Shown here one piece after another: positions 7,065-14,514 of a stretch of DNA of 25,955 bases (positions are counted from its first letter, which is position 1; every line of letters starts with the position of its first letter). The translations under genes were made by a program, and so were the position numbers. The DNA comes from Nitrososphaerota archaeon (GTDB lineage Archaea; Thermoproteota; Nitrososphaeria; Nitrososphaerales; Nitrosopumilaceae). Location of the stretch: the NCBI GenBank assembly GCA_016200035.1, contig JACQFM010000016.1, positions 1 through 25,955 on the forward strand. The letters run 5' to 3'. The notes beneath the pieces are model-generated. The model was given only the letters and a program-made list of their open reading frames with translations, was not told where the DNA came from and did no database searches.

Positions 7065-7880
7065 TTATCTTCTTAGTTCTTTTATCTTTGCCGCCGTAAT
7101 TTCAGCAGCCTTTTTACCTGAAAGAAGCATCGAACCATAAGTTGGTCCCATTCTTGCTATGCCAAAAGTTTCAGTTACAGACATACCTGCAATCACAAGA
7201 CCAGGATAAATCTCGCCTGTCTTGTGAACCACTCTGTTTTCACCATCGTCAACCCACATTGGATCCATACCCTTCCACTCAACCAACTTTCTGTCTACTA
7301 GTCTTTTTACTGCAACAGAATCATGCCCAGAAGCATCTATTACCATTTTTGATTCTAATGCAACCGGATCAACACACGTTATGTTTCTTGGTAGCGCAGA
7401 GACTGGCATCCAGTTTACAACGACCCCTCTTACTCTACCACTTTTTAGGACAAGATCATCAAATTTTGTTAGATTAAGGAATTTCACACCGGCATCACAA
7501 GCTGCTGCAATCAGTTTTGAGACTGCATGGGGACCAGGTGTAAGATAAAGCCCCTCTGAAACTTTTTTGTATGGAATTCCAAGCTCGTCCCATATCTTTT
7601 GTGCAGGAGCTCTTACAGTAACAGGATTCATCATATATCCACCAAGCCAGTAGCCACCTCCAAGATAGTTGTTTTGTTCTATGATCAAGGTCCTAAATCC
7701 CATAGAAGCAAGCTCCTTTCCTGCAGTAAGGCCTGCTGGTCCAGCACCAATAATTATTACATCAGAATCTGCTCTGTCAACTAGTACTGAGTGGAATTCA
7801 TTTGCAATGGCTCTTGTAATTTCCATCTCGCTAACATCTGCAAAAATTTTTGGTGCTTCATCAACATGTGTACTTTGCAT
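7065..7880 (-). CDS. thi4: Thiamine thiazole synthase, cysteine-type
   Basis: Thi4 makes the adenylated thiazole of thiamine from NAD and glycine. The 271 residues include the dinucleotide-binding GAGPAG at 45-50, an acidic strand end LIIEQNN, the glycine-rich GGGYWLGG near 74-81 and the C-terminal GMSVTETFGIARMGPTYGSM block. At the sulfur-donor position before VDP it has C169 (ITCVDP). Methanogen enzymes have His there and use external sulfide. Yeast and Haloferax enzymes with Cys give up that sulfur and work once. I therefore predict the single-turnover type. The ATG at 7880 follows the upstream inositol-phosphate synthase stop by 37 bp, too short for a thiamine riboswitch. A weak CTATTAAT lies about 25 bp before the start. 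Confidence 0.93.
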   Translation of the reverse strand: MQSTHVDEAPKIFADVSEMEITRAIANEFHSVLVDRADSDVIIIGAGPAGLTAGKELASMGFRTLIIEQNNYLGGGYWLGGYMMNPVTVRAPAQKIWDELGIPYKKVSEGLYLTPGPHAVSKLIAAACDAGVKFLNLTKFDDLVLKSGRVRGVVVNWMPVSALPRNITCVDPVALESKMVIDASGHDSVAVKRLVDRKLVEWKGMDPMWVDDGENRVVHKTGEIYPGLVIAGMSVTETFGIARMGPTYGSMLLSGKKAAEITAAKIKELRR

Positions 7881-7917
7881 AGAAATTCATCCGCTGTCTA
7901 TTACATTAATAGTTTGC

Positions 7918-8961
7918 TTAGCTAACAAACTCTTCTTCAAAGGATTTGATGGAATCTCTGATCTTCATCTTCTTTAGCGGACTTTTGAAAGCATACGCAG
8001 AAATTATTTCGGATTTTGTCAAGTCATTTTTAGATATTGCCATCCTGGCAGCTCTGATAGAATCAACTATTACATTACAACCATTGGTACTATCATCGGT
8101 CCTCAGGGAGAGGTCCATCTCAATATTAGAACCCAAAAAGCCTTTTGCTTCCATCCAATAATAACTAACTCTAGAACTTCCAAGTTGTTCTGCATATTCA
8201 GTTGTTCCAGCAGTTGACCTAAACATGTATGGTGCCTCAACCGATATAGATTCTGTTTTTATCTTACGTTTTTTTTCTCTAAGCTCTTCGGCCATTGTGT
8301 TTTGTGTATCTGCATTTCCTCCTACGTCAAGCTGATATGCTTTTTGGATCTTGATTCCTCGATTTGTCATAAACTCTATCATTCCACGATGAAAGGCTGT
8401 TCCACCAAATTGACTCATCAGGTCATCTCCCAAGATCATTAATCCCTTAGACTCAAAAGTCGATTTTATTTGCGGATTTATGATCTTGGATGATGTTGCA
8501 TTAAAAAACGAACAACCCGCTTCTAGAGCTGCTTTTGAATACATCTCTCCACTTCTATCCATTCCAGAAGATATTAGACTTAGAAGAAAATCAGGCTTGA
8601 TCCTCTTCAATGAATTTACAAATTCATTATATTTTACCGATTTTAGCTGGCCATGATTTAAAACATGACTAGGCCTTGGATCTTCGGCAATACCTGGCTG
8701 TACGGTCAAGTCACCAAAACCGCCATTGGGTTCCGTTACGAGTTCTTTAATTTTCTTACCAACTTTGACAGAGTCTACATCAAAAACACCAACCAAATTA
8801 ATGTCATTTATTGTAAAACCGCCAACTCTTGGATGCCACAGGCCATCATTGGAATTTTTATAAAATTGAAACCCTTTGATCAGCGTACTTGCGACATTTC
8901 CCATACCAGCTATTGCAATGGTAATTTTATCTGGCATGTTTTTTTTCTTGTCAGTGATCAT
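7918..8961 (-). CDS. Inositol-1-phosphate (myo-inositol-3-phosphate) synthase
   Basis: An NAD-dependent isomerase that turns glucose 6-phosphate into inositol phosphate, the precursor of inositol-headed archaeal lipids and other inositol compounds. It has 347 residues, within the range of short archaeal forms. An N-terminal Rossmann motif is visible as AGMGNVAS (18-25). The diagnostic GDDLMSQFGGTAFHR block and the lysine-rich NTMAEELREKKRKIK segment correspond to the catalytic region of the family. The C-terminal AYAFKSPLKKM also fits. The ATG at 8961 gives MITDKKKNMPDKITIAIAG, and an internal ATG at 8937 is a plausible alternative. It heads the minus-strand run thi4, unknown, trxB and diverges from the sulfite reductase gene. 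A 7-bp inverted repeat touches its start. Confidence 0.9.
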   Translation of the reverse strand: MITDKKKNMPDKITIAIAGMGNVASTLIKGFQFYKNSNDGLWHPRVGGFTINDINLVGVFDVDSVKVGKKIKELVTEPNGGFGDLTVQPGIAEDPRPSHVLNHGQLKSVKYNEFVNSLKRIKPDFLLSLISSGMDRSGEMYSKAALEAGCSFFNATSSKIINPQIKSTFESKGLMILGDDLMSQFGGTAFHRGMIEFMTNRGIKIQKAYQLDVGGNADTQNTMAEELREKKRKIKTESISVEAPYMFRSTAGTTEYAEQLGSSRVSYYWMEAKGFLGSNIEMDLSLRTDDSTNGCNVIVDSIRAARMAISKNDLTKSEIISAYAFKSPLKKMKIRDSIKSFEEEFVS

Positions 8962-8981
8962 TTAACTCTTTTCTGAGTTAA
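8962..8981. promoter_or_regulatory. Inverted repeat next to the inositol-phosphate synthase start
   Basis: TTAACTC and GAGTTAA form perfect 7-bp arms with a 6-bp spacer. The repeat ends directly at the ATG of the minus-strand gene, in the intergenic region shared with the divergent sulfite reductase gene. It could be an operator overlapping the transcription start. Confidence 0.4.
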
Positions 8982-9103
8982 TCTAATTAGCTGAAACTAA
9001 ATGATTTGAAATATAATTTTGTCAAAAATGAACAAAAGTTTGCAAAGGAACAGATTTGTTCATCTTTATCATTACATTTAGCTAAAATTCCCCTATTCAA
9101 AAA

Positions 9104-9136
9104 TTTATATGCCTTCCGACGCGAGATTACGCGTAA
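9104..9136 (+). promoter_or_regulatory. Promoter of the sulfite reductase gene with CG-rich palindrome
   Basis: TTTATATG (9104-9111) is a strong TATA box, and TTACGCGTAA (9127-9136) is a perfect 10-bp palindrome lying where transcription should start. The TTG at 9138 follows directly. A promoter here argues that the open frame from 9006 is not translated before 9138. Confidence 0.55.
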
Positions 9137-9137
9137 G

Positions 9138-10940
9138 TTGAGTAAGACTAGCCTTAGTCAATCTAAAGGTGATTTGCCAAAACACAAGATAAATTGGGGC
9201 AGACTAGAGGAAGCTGAAAAATTTGCAGAGACTGTAAAACTTTTCCGTCAAGGTAAGCTAAGTCATGATGATTTCAGACGATTTCGATTACAACACGGTG
9301 CATATGGTAGTCGAATGACTGACAATTACAGCATGGTAAGAATAAAAATTCCCGCGGGTGAGATTCATCCAGAACAACTTGAGAGAATAGCTCAGCTGAG
9401 TGAAGCGTTTTCAATAGGTAGTGCTCATGTCTCCACTAGACAAAATTTCCAACTGCACTGGGTGTTTTTAGAAGATGTATCAGAAATTATGCGAGGTCTA
9501 GCAGAGGTAGGACTTACAACGAGAGAAGCGTGTGGCAATACAGTAAGAAATGTCATGTGTAGTCCTCTTGCTGGCGTATGTCCAGACGAAGATTTCGATC
9601 CTACTCCATATGCTATAGCTACTGCAAGATTTCTTTTGCGAAATCCACTAAACCAAGCCCTGCCGCGAAAATTCAAAATCAATTTTACATGTTGTGAAAA
9701 ACACGGAATGGCACGCATTGCTGACATTGGTTTGATACCTAAAAGGACCGAGGTTGATGGAAAGGCACAGAACGGATTCAAAGTATTTTTGGGCGGCGGA
9801 TTGGGGGCACAATCATTTATAGGATATCAGCTTGAAGAATTCACAGCCGAGGAAGACTTGGCATATACGACAATAGCTGTTCTTAGGATATTTGATAGAA
9901 TGGGCAATCGTGAGAATATGGCCAGAAACAGGATGAGGTATCTTGTTAACGAGATGGGATGGGAGAAGTTCCAAAAACTAGTGTTAAAGGAAAGAGCAAT
10001 AGTAAGAGCAACACAATCTGTACTAGTAAAGCTTGAAGTAGATAAGACCCCTGATGCGTTGCAAAGAGTTACAATTAGCTCAGACCGTCCAGCTCCACCG
10101 GATGGATTTTCTAGATGGGCTAAAAGTAATACTGTCAAACAAAAACAGAGTGGATACAGTGCAGTATTTCTGACTTTGGAGTCTGGCGATATGACTGCAA
10201 ACCAACTAAGGGTGGCGGCCCAGATAGCAAGAGAATTCTCTGCGGAAGGAAAAGCAAGAAATGGTTTCACACAAGACATTGTATTTAGATGGGTAAGAGA
10301 CGAGGATCTTACAGGATTATATTCCAAGCTCTTAGAGGTTGGACTTGCAAGTCCTGGAGCTCTAACCATGGCATCAGTGGTAGGATGCACAGGAACTGCT
10401 TCATGCAATCTTGCATTGACAAATTCTCACAGACTGTCAAAGGAGATACAGAGAAAATTCATTGAGCTTAAGCTTGATATGGATGATTCATTGCGTGACT
10501 CTACAATAAAGATAAGTGGTTGTCCCAACTCATGTGGTCAGCACGGGATCGCAACAATTGGATTTTATGGTGGCGGTGGAAGGATGGGAAAAAACATGTA
10601 CCCACTGTATATGATGTCACTAGGGGGACGCGCAGATGAACAAGCAATGCTTGGTCTGAATTGCACGAGAGTTCCTGCAAGGAGAGTCATACCAGTAATT
10701 TTAAAAATAATTGATATTTTCAAATCTGAAAAAAGAGACGGCGAAACACTAGATTCATGGATACACAGAGTAATAGATAGAAACGGTGGTCCAAATGTCA
10801 AGTCTATAAACGACATTAAGGAATTGTTAAAACCGCTACTAACTATTCCATCCGTTGAAGAAGACAAAGACTTCTATATCGACTATGGAAGCGATGGAGG
10901 TTATCATGCAAGAACAGGAAGGGGAGAATGTGCTGCTTGA
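9138..10940 (+). CDS. Ferredoxin-dependent sulfite (or nitrite) reductase
   Basis: A siroheme and 4Fe-4S enzyme carrying out six-electron reduction, most likely of sulfite to sulfide in assimilation. It shows the two ferredoxin-like half-domains: the first near SAHVSTRQNFQLHW and the second near ARNGFTQDIVFRW. The cofactor-binding cysteines are C417-x5-C423 (CTGTASC) and C462-x3-C466 (CPNSC) in the 600-residue form. The frame is open from a TTG at 9006, but that extension is unlike the family and contains a TATA box. I start at the TTG at 9138 (SKTSLSQSKGDLPKH), just before the conserved INWG. Sulfite is favoured over nitrite because of the overlapping rhodanese gene and the nearby tusA and cysteine synthase. 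Confidence 0.92.
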   Translation: MSKTSLSQSKGDLPKHKINWGRLEEAEKFAETVKLFRQGKLSHDDFRRFRLQHGAYGSRMTDNYSMVRIKIPAGEIHPEQLERIAQLSEAFSIGSAHVSTRQNFQLHWVFLEDVSEIMRGLAEVGLTTREACGNTVRNVMCSPLAGVCPDEDFDPTPYAIATARFLLRNPLNQALPRKFKINFTCCEKHGMARIADIGLIPKRTEVDGKAQNGFKVFLGGGLGAQSFIGYQLEEFTAEEDLAYTTIAVLRIFDRMGNRENMARNRMRYLVNEMGWEKFQKLVLKERAIVRATQSVLVKLEVDKTPDALQRVTISSDRPAPPDGFSRWAKSNTVKQKQSGYSAVFLTLESGDMTANQLRVAAQIAREFSAEGKARNGFTQDIVFRWVRDEDLTGLYSKLLEVGLASPGALTMASVVGCTGTASCNLALTNSHRLSKEIQRKFIELKLDMDDSLRDSTIKISGCPNSCGQHGIATIGFYGGGGRMGKNMYPLYMMSLGGRADEQAMLGLNCTRVPARRVIPVILKIIDIFKSEKRDGETLDSWIHRVIDRNGGPNVKSINDIKELLKPLLTIPSVEEDKDFYIDYGSDGGYHARTGRGECAA

Positions 10941-11740
10941 GTGCAGAAAAGACTACGCGTATTACAATAGATGCAGATTCACTTAGGTCTGAAATAAGAG
11001 ACAAGAGTGTACGTGTACTAGATGTAAGAAAGGAAGAAGACTTTAAACAAAATCACATTCCAAGTGCAGTAAATCTTCCTCTTGCAACTCTGCTCTCAGA
11101 TGACAGTCCACAAAAGGTGTTACAACTAACCCAGTCATTTGGAATCGATGACGAAACTCCAGTTGTAGTTTACGATGACACATTTGGAGCGCTTGCTTCC
11201 AGAGTCGCATGGACACTCCAATATATTGGCCATCAGAATGTTTCGCTTTTAGGCATTACATATGGAACTTGGAAGAAGATGGGTCTTGAAACAAGTGCAG
11301 AACAACCTTCATTTGCTAAAAAAAATCACTCACTGAAAATAAGACCAGAAATTCTTGCAACCGTAGATTACTTGGAATCCGTGAAAGGAAAAAACGGAAC
11401 CATTCTTATTGATAACCGAGAAAGACTAAATTATCTAGAAAATCACATCCCAGGAGCAATCAACCTTCCCTATAGAATGCTAGCATCTCCTGAAAACATA
11501 TTGAGACCAAAAGAAGAACTCAGGCGACTAATCCAGAACAGAAACATTCCACTTGGGGTTGAAACGATAACATACTGTGGTAGTGTAGGCACACTTTCAG
11601 GACTGGCTTACTATGCACTAAAATCTACAGGCATGGAAAACGTGAAACTCTATGTGCGTTCCTTTAAAGAATGGAAGACACTACAAAAACCAGTTGATGG
11701 CCAAAAAGACGCACACTATTGGGATCTTTCAGCAGAATAA
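10937..11740 (+). CDS. Two-domain rhodanese (thiosulfate sulfurtransferase)
   Basis: Moves sulfane sulfur from thiosulfate or a persulfide to an acceptor. It has 267 residues in two rhodanese domains, about 1-120 and 130-267. The C-terminal domain has the catalytic C214 in TYCGSVGTLSG. The N-terminal domain has Asp in the equivalent place (YDDTFG, D80-D81) and is therefore structural, as in classical rhodaneses. TTG at 10937 overlaps the sulfite reductase stop as TTGA and has the SD-like AAGGGGAG 10 nt upstream. An ATG at 10928 would add three residues but sits too close to that motif. The overlap means translation is probably coupled. TusA, 6 kb away, is a likely sulfur acceptor by family knowledge. 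Confidence 0.93.
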   Translation: MSAEKTTRITIDADSLRSEIRDKSVRVLDVRKEEDFKQNHIPSAVNLPLATLLSDDSPQKVLQLTQSFGIDDETPVVVYDDTFGALASRVAWTLQYIGHQNVSLLGITYGTWKKMGLETSAEQPSFAKKNHSLKIRPEILATVDYLESVKGKNGTILIDNRERLNYLENHIPGAINLPYRMLASPENILRPKEELRRLIQNRNIPLGVETITYCGSVGTLSGLAYYALKSTGMENVKLYVRSFKEWKTLQKPVDGQKDAHYWDLSAE

Positions 11741-11752
11741 GTTATATCAATA

Positions 11753-12853
11753 TCAATTTTGAGCTACAGCATTTCGCAGCTTTTGCGTAATATTCATTTC
11801 CATGTTATCAAAAAGCTCTGACATTTTTTGCTTATTTGCTTGCAGAAACTCAACCCCTCTGTCCTTTATTCTTATTTTATAAAGTCTAATCTCCCTATGT
11901 TCTTCAAGAAATTGTTCAATCATTTGCTGACCCTTCTTTTTTGAATCTATGAACACTTCAAGATTTGAAAGTGTCTCATCAACATCTAATCTTTCTATAG
12001 CTGATTTGGTTGCCTGAATTGCTTGAATAAGCTCTTTAAGATTATTTATTGAAGCTGAACTTTTTTTCGTCGCAAAGCCAAACTTACTTTTCTTTTCTGC
12101 GCCAATCTTTTCTGCAATCTCTGGCGCAAGCTCATATATTTCCTGTTTGTGAAATCCCTGCTTCTTTTCTTTTTTTATAATCAGTCCTTTTTCCATTAAT
12201 TTTTTCATCGCATCTTCAACTTCGGCTTTTCCCAACATTGTTGTCCAAACAATCTGTCCTACATGATGGTAACCCTGTCTGACAGATTCTAAAACCACAA
12301 CCTCGACTATTCTTCTGAACCCTTCTTCTGCTTTTACATTTTCAAAATCTTTATCTTTTACTGCTCGCTTTGCATTTTTGACATCGATCTCAATCGAGCG
12401 TTTTAGGGCCTCGATGGCCTCAGGAATTTGATTTAAAATTGAATGATAACAACCTTTGTTGTACCAAGCCATGCCATCTGTGGGGTTGGAGTCAATTGCC
12501 TTTTCTACACATTCCAAAGCCTTTTCGTAGTTTTTTAATTCATAATGAACAAGTCCTTTTAGATTCCAAGCATCTGCATTAGTTACATCAATTTGGAGCA
12601 CTTTGTCGTAAGCTTCCATTGCACCAGAAAAATCATCGGCGTGAAAACGCGCATAACCTAACTTTATGAGTGAATCAACATGATTTGGATCTACACGAAG
12701 TGCTTTTTCAAAGGCTTGGATTGCATCTTCCATCCTTTCATCTGCCATCATTTTGATTCCTTTTTTGTAAAACTCGTTTCTGGTGTAGTCAGGATCCGTC
12801 AATTTGGATTCTTTCTTAAGTTCCTCATGCTTGCCTTTTACTTTCTTTCTCAT
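11753..12853 (-). CDS. TPR protein with winged-helix and coiled-coil parts
   Basis: A 366-residue cytoplasmic protein. Residues 25-165 form about four tetratricopeptide repeats, for example AIQAFEKALRVDPNHVDSL and AMEAYDKVLQIDVTNADAW. TPRs hold partner proteins. Residues about 175-245 resemble a winged-helix domain (VGQIVWTTMLGKAEVEDAMKK, then GLIIKKEKKQG with a likely wing), often used for nucleic-acid or protein binding. The C-terminal 100 residues are charged and probably coiled coil. The N-terminus is lysine-rich. I do not recognise a specific function. The ATG at 12853 has TATTTATC about 32 bp upstream. It diverges from the collagen-like gene, with a shared 135-bp promoter region, and converges with the rhodanese gene 12 bp away. 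Confidence 0.85.
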   Translation of the reverse strand: MRKKVKGKHEELKKESKLTDPDYTRNEFYKKGIKMMADERMEDAIQAFEKALRVDPNHVDSLIKLGYARFHADDFSGAMEAYDKVLQIDVTNADAWNLKGLVHYELKNYEKALECVEKAIDSNPTDGMAWYNKGCYHSILNQIPEAIEALKRSIEIDVKNAKRAVKDKDFENVKAEEGFRRIVEVVVLESVRQGYHHVGQIVWTTMLGKAEVEDAMKKLMEKGLIIKKEKKQGFHKQEIYELAPEIAEKIGAEKKSKFGFATKKSSASINNLKELIQAIQATKSAIERLDVDETLSNLEVFIDSKKKGQQMIEQFLEEHREIRLYKIRIKDRGVEFLQANKQKMSELFDNMEMNITQKLRNAVAQN

Positions 12854-12988
12854 ATGTTTATAATTCGAACTTTTGCCAGATAAATACTATTCAAAGAAGG
12901 CATGGTATGAAAAATACTCAAATTCGTTCGTAAAGCGGTTTTTATATTACTTGAAAATACAAAAATACTAAGGGATTACACCTAGGAT
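12854..12988. promoter_or_regulatory. Divergent promoter region, TPR gene and collagen-like gene
   Basis: On the minus strand TATTTATC near 12884 faces the TPR gene. On the plus strand TTTTTATATTAC (12939-12950) predicts a start near 12968 and a leader of about 20 nt before the ATG at 12989. No convincing SD motif is seen in that leader. The motif AAATACT recurs in this AT-rich stretch (three copies), without clear meaning. Confidence 0.45.
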
Positions 12989-14413
12989 ATGTCAAGCGGC
13001 GGGGCAAGGAAGATCGAAATAGAAGGGATTTCTCCTTTCAAATTGTCCTCCGGTGTCTTTGAGGTTCAGATTGCGATTTGTCAAAGTAAGCCATCTGAAG
13101 AAGAAATTGCAAAAAAAAGTTTTCCATCATTATGGAAAGATGATTTCCATCTAAGAGTCAAGGATTCAAAATTTGCTCAAGTGCTTGGCGCTGATAAAAA
13201 TCCAATCCCCGAATTAGTTTTTCAATTGGGTAGAGCATGGATAGTAATTACTGATCATTTTTCTTCAATTCACGCTGTTTTTGAAACTGAGGTCTCTCCA
13301 CCTGTTGTTAAGAAAGTAGTTGGGACCTATGAACCGAAACCTCAAAGAGCAGAACTAGCGCCTAGACCTACACGAGGAACTGAAGGTCCACCAGGTCCGC
13401 CTGGACCGAGGGGACGGACAGGTCCACAAGGTCCTCCAGGCGATAAAGGCCCACCAGGTCTACAAGGTCAACGTGGAGAAGATGGTCCACTAGGTCCATC
13501 AGGCGACAAAGGTCACTCAGGGCCGCCAGGAGACAAGGGTGAACCTGGTCCAAGAGGTACGCCAGGTGATAAAGGTGACAAAGGTGACAAGGGAGAGCAA
13601 GGTCCACGTGGAGACAAAGGATTAACAGGTGATAAGGGCCCCCCAGGAGACAAGGGACCAAGAGGCGATAAAGGCCCACCAGGTGACAAGGGAGACAAAG
13701 GCGACAAGGGAGACAAAGGCGACAAAGGTCTAACTGGCGATATCGGTCTACCAGGCGATAAAGGTCCGACTGGTCCACCAGGTCCGTCTGGTGACAAAGG
13801 CATCATGGGACCACCTGGAGAAAAAGGAATCAAAGGTCCACCAGGAGCTGCAGGAGATAAAGGAGAGAGAGGTCCACAAGGCCCACAGGGAGAAAAAGGT
13901 CTTACAGGTCCACAAGGTTCGTCAGGTGACAAGGGTCCACAAGGTCCACAAGGTCCTCCAGGAGAGAAAGGTCTAACTGGAGTTCCAGGTCAGCAGGGTG
14001 ATAGGGGTCCAAGGGGAATGCCAGGTCCATCAGGTGAACAGGGTCCAAGAGGACTTCAGGGTCCACCAGGTGATAAGGGTCCAGGTGGTCCACAAGGTCC
14101 ACAAGGTGAAAGAGGTCCACAAGGCCCGCAAGGTACACCAGGCGAACGCGGTCCACAAGGAATCCAAGGGTTGCAGGGAGAACGAGGTCCATCAGGTCCA
14201 CAAGGTTCATCAGGTGACAAGGGTCCACAAGGTCCACAAGGTCCACCAGGTGAACAAGGGCCAAGAGGGCCGCCAGGTCCACCAGGTGATAAAGGCCCTA
14301 CTGGCTTTTCAGAACAAGAAAGAGCACTTCTAACTCAATTGCTAGAATTACTTGTCGCAAAAAATGTTATAACAACAGAACAGCAAATTAAATTACTCAG
14401 TTTTCTGTACTAG
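12989..14413 (+). CDS. Collagen-like protein with 104 Gly-X-Y triplets
   Basis: A 474-residue protein in three parts. Residues 1-129 are a non-repetitive, probably beta-rich domain (VFEVQIAICQ, AWIVITDHFSSIHAVFET) ending in a proline/arginine linker. Residues 130-441 are 104 uninterrupted Gly-X-Y triplets, the signature of a collagen triple helix. Residues 442-474 form a leucine-rich amphipathic helix (ALLTQLLELLVAKNVI) that could trimerise the chains. GDK occurs 22 times, and Lys-Gly-Asp/Glu pairs, known to stabilise collagen without hydroxyproline, occur at least nine times. There is no signal peptide, lipobox or membrane segment, so the protein is either cytosolic or exported by an unknown route. 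The start ATG at 12989 fits the TATA box near 12943. Its role is unknown; a fibre, scaffold or surface filament is possible. Confidence 0.93.
   Translation: MSSGGARKIEIEGISPFKLSSGVFEVQIAICQSKPSEEEIAKKSFPSLWKDDFHLRVKDSKFAQVLGADKNPIPELVFQLGRAWIVITDHFSSIHAVFETEVSPPVVKKVVGTYEPKPQRAELAPRPTRGTEGPPGPPGPRGRTGPQGPPGDKGPPGLQGQRGEDGPLGPSGDKGHSGPPGDKGEPGPRGTPGDKGDKGDKGEQGPRGDKGLTGDKGPPGDKGPRGDKGPPGDKGDKGDKGDKGDKGLTGDIGLPGDKGPTGPPGPSGDKGIMGPPGEKGIKGPPGAAGDKGERGPQGPQGEKGLTGPQGSSGDKGPQGPQGPPGEKGLTGVPGQQGDRGPRGMPGPSGEQGPRGLQGPPGDKGPGGPQGPQGERGPQGPQGTPGERGPQGIQGLQGERGPSGPQGSSGDKGPQGPQGPPGEQGPRGPPGPPGDKGPTGFSEQERALLTQLLELLVAKNVITTEQQIKLLSFLY
13376..14311 (+). repeat. Gly-X-Y coding repeat, 9-bp unit
   Basis: 936 bp of 9-bp units, mostly GGTCCACCA, GGTCCACAA, GGTGACAAG and GGAGACAAA-like. 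The first 55 triplets are rich in GDK and GPP; triplets 56-98 are rich in GPQ. Synonymous codons alternate (GGT, GGA, GGC; AAA, AAG), so it is not a simple slippage array. A 63-bp block at 13907-13969 recurs at 14195-14257 with five mismatches, which suggests internal duplication. Confidence 0.9.
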
Positions 14414-14514
14414 CAGGTTATACTACATTATTAGACACAGGCAGTCTAAAAATTCAATTTTAGTTTTAAGTTACGTCAGTATCTTCAAATAACTGCAGAG
14501 ACTCTTCATCCTTG

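Noticed and set aside
7881..7917. Thiamine riboswitch before thi4
   Set aside because: The gap to the upstream gene is only 37 bp, too short for the riboswitch aptamer, and no conserved core is visible.
9006..9137. N-terminal extension of the sulfite reductase frame
   Set aside because: It contains a strong TATA box and a palindrome, and the sequence is unlike the family N-terminus.
10343..10356. Palindrome GGACTTGCAAGTCC
   Set aside because: It lies within the sulfite reductase coding sequence (GLASPG) and is explained by codons.
13368..14333. Long Pro/Leu-rich frames on the minus strand and Lys/Val/His-rich frames on the plus strand within the collagen repeat
   Set aside because: They are forced by the 9-bp repeat: any phase of a stop-free repeat stays open. 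They are low-complexity and have no promoter or SD support.
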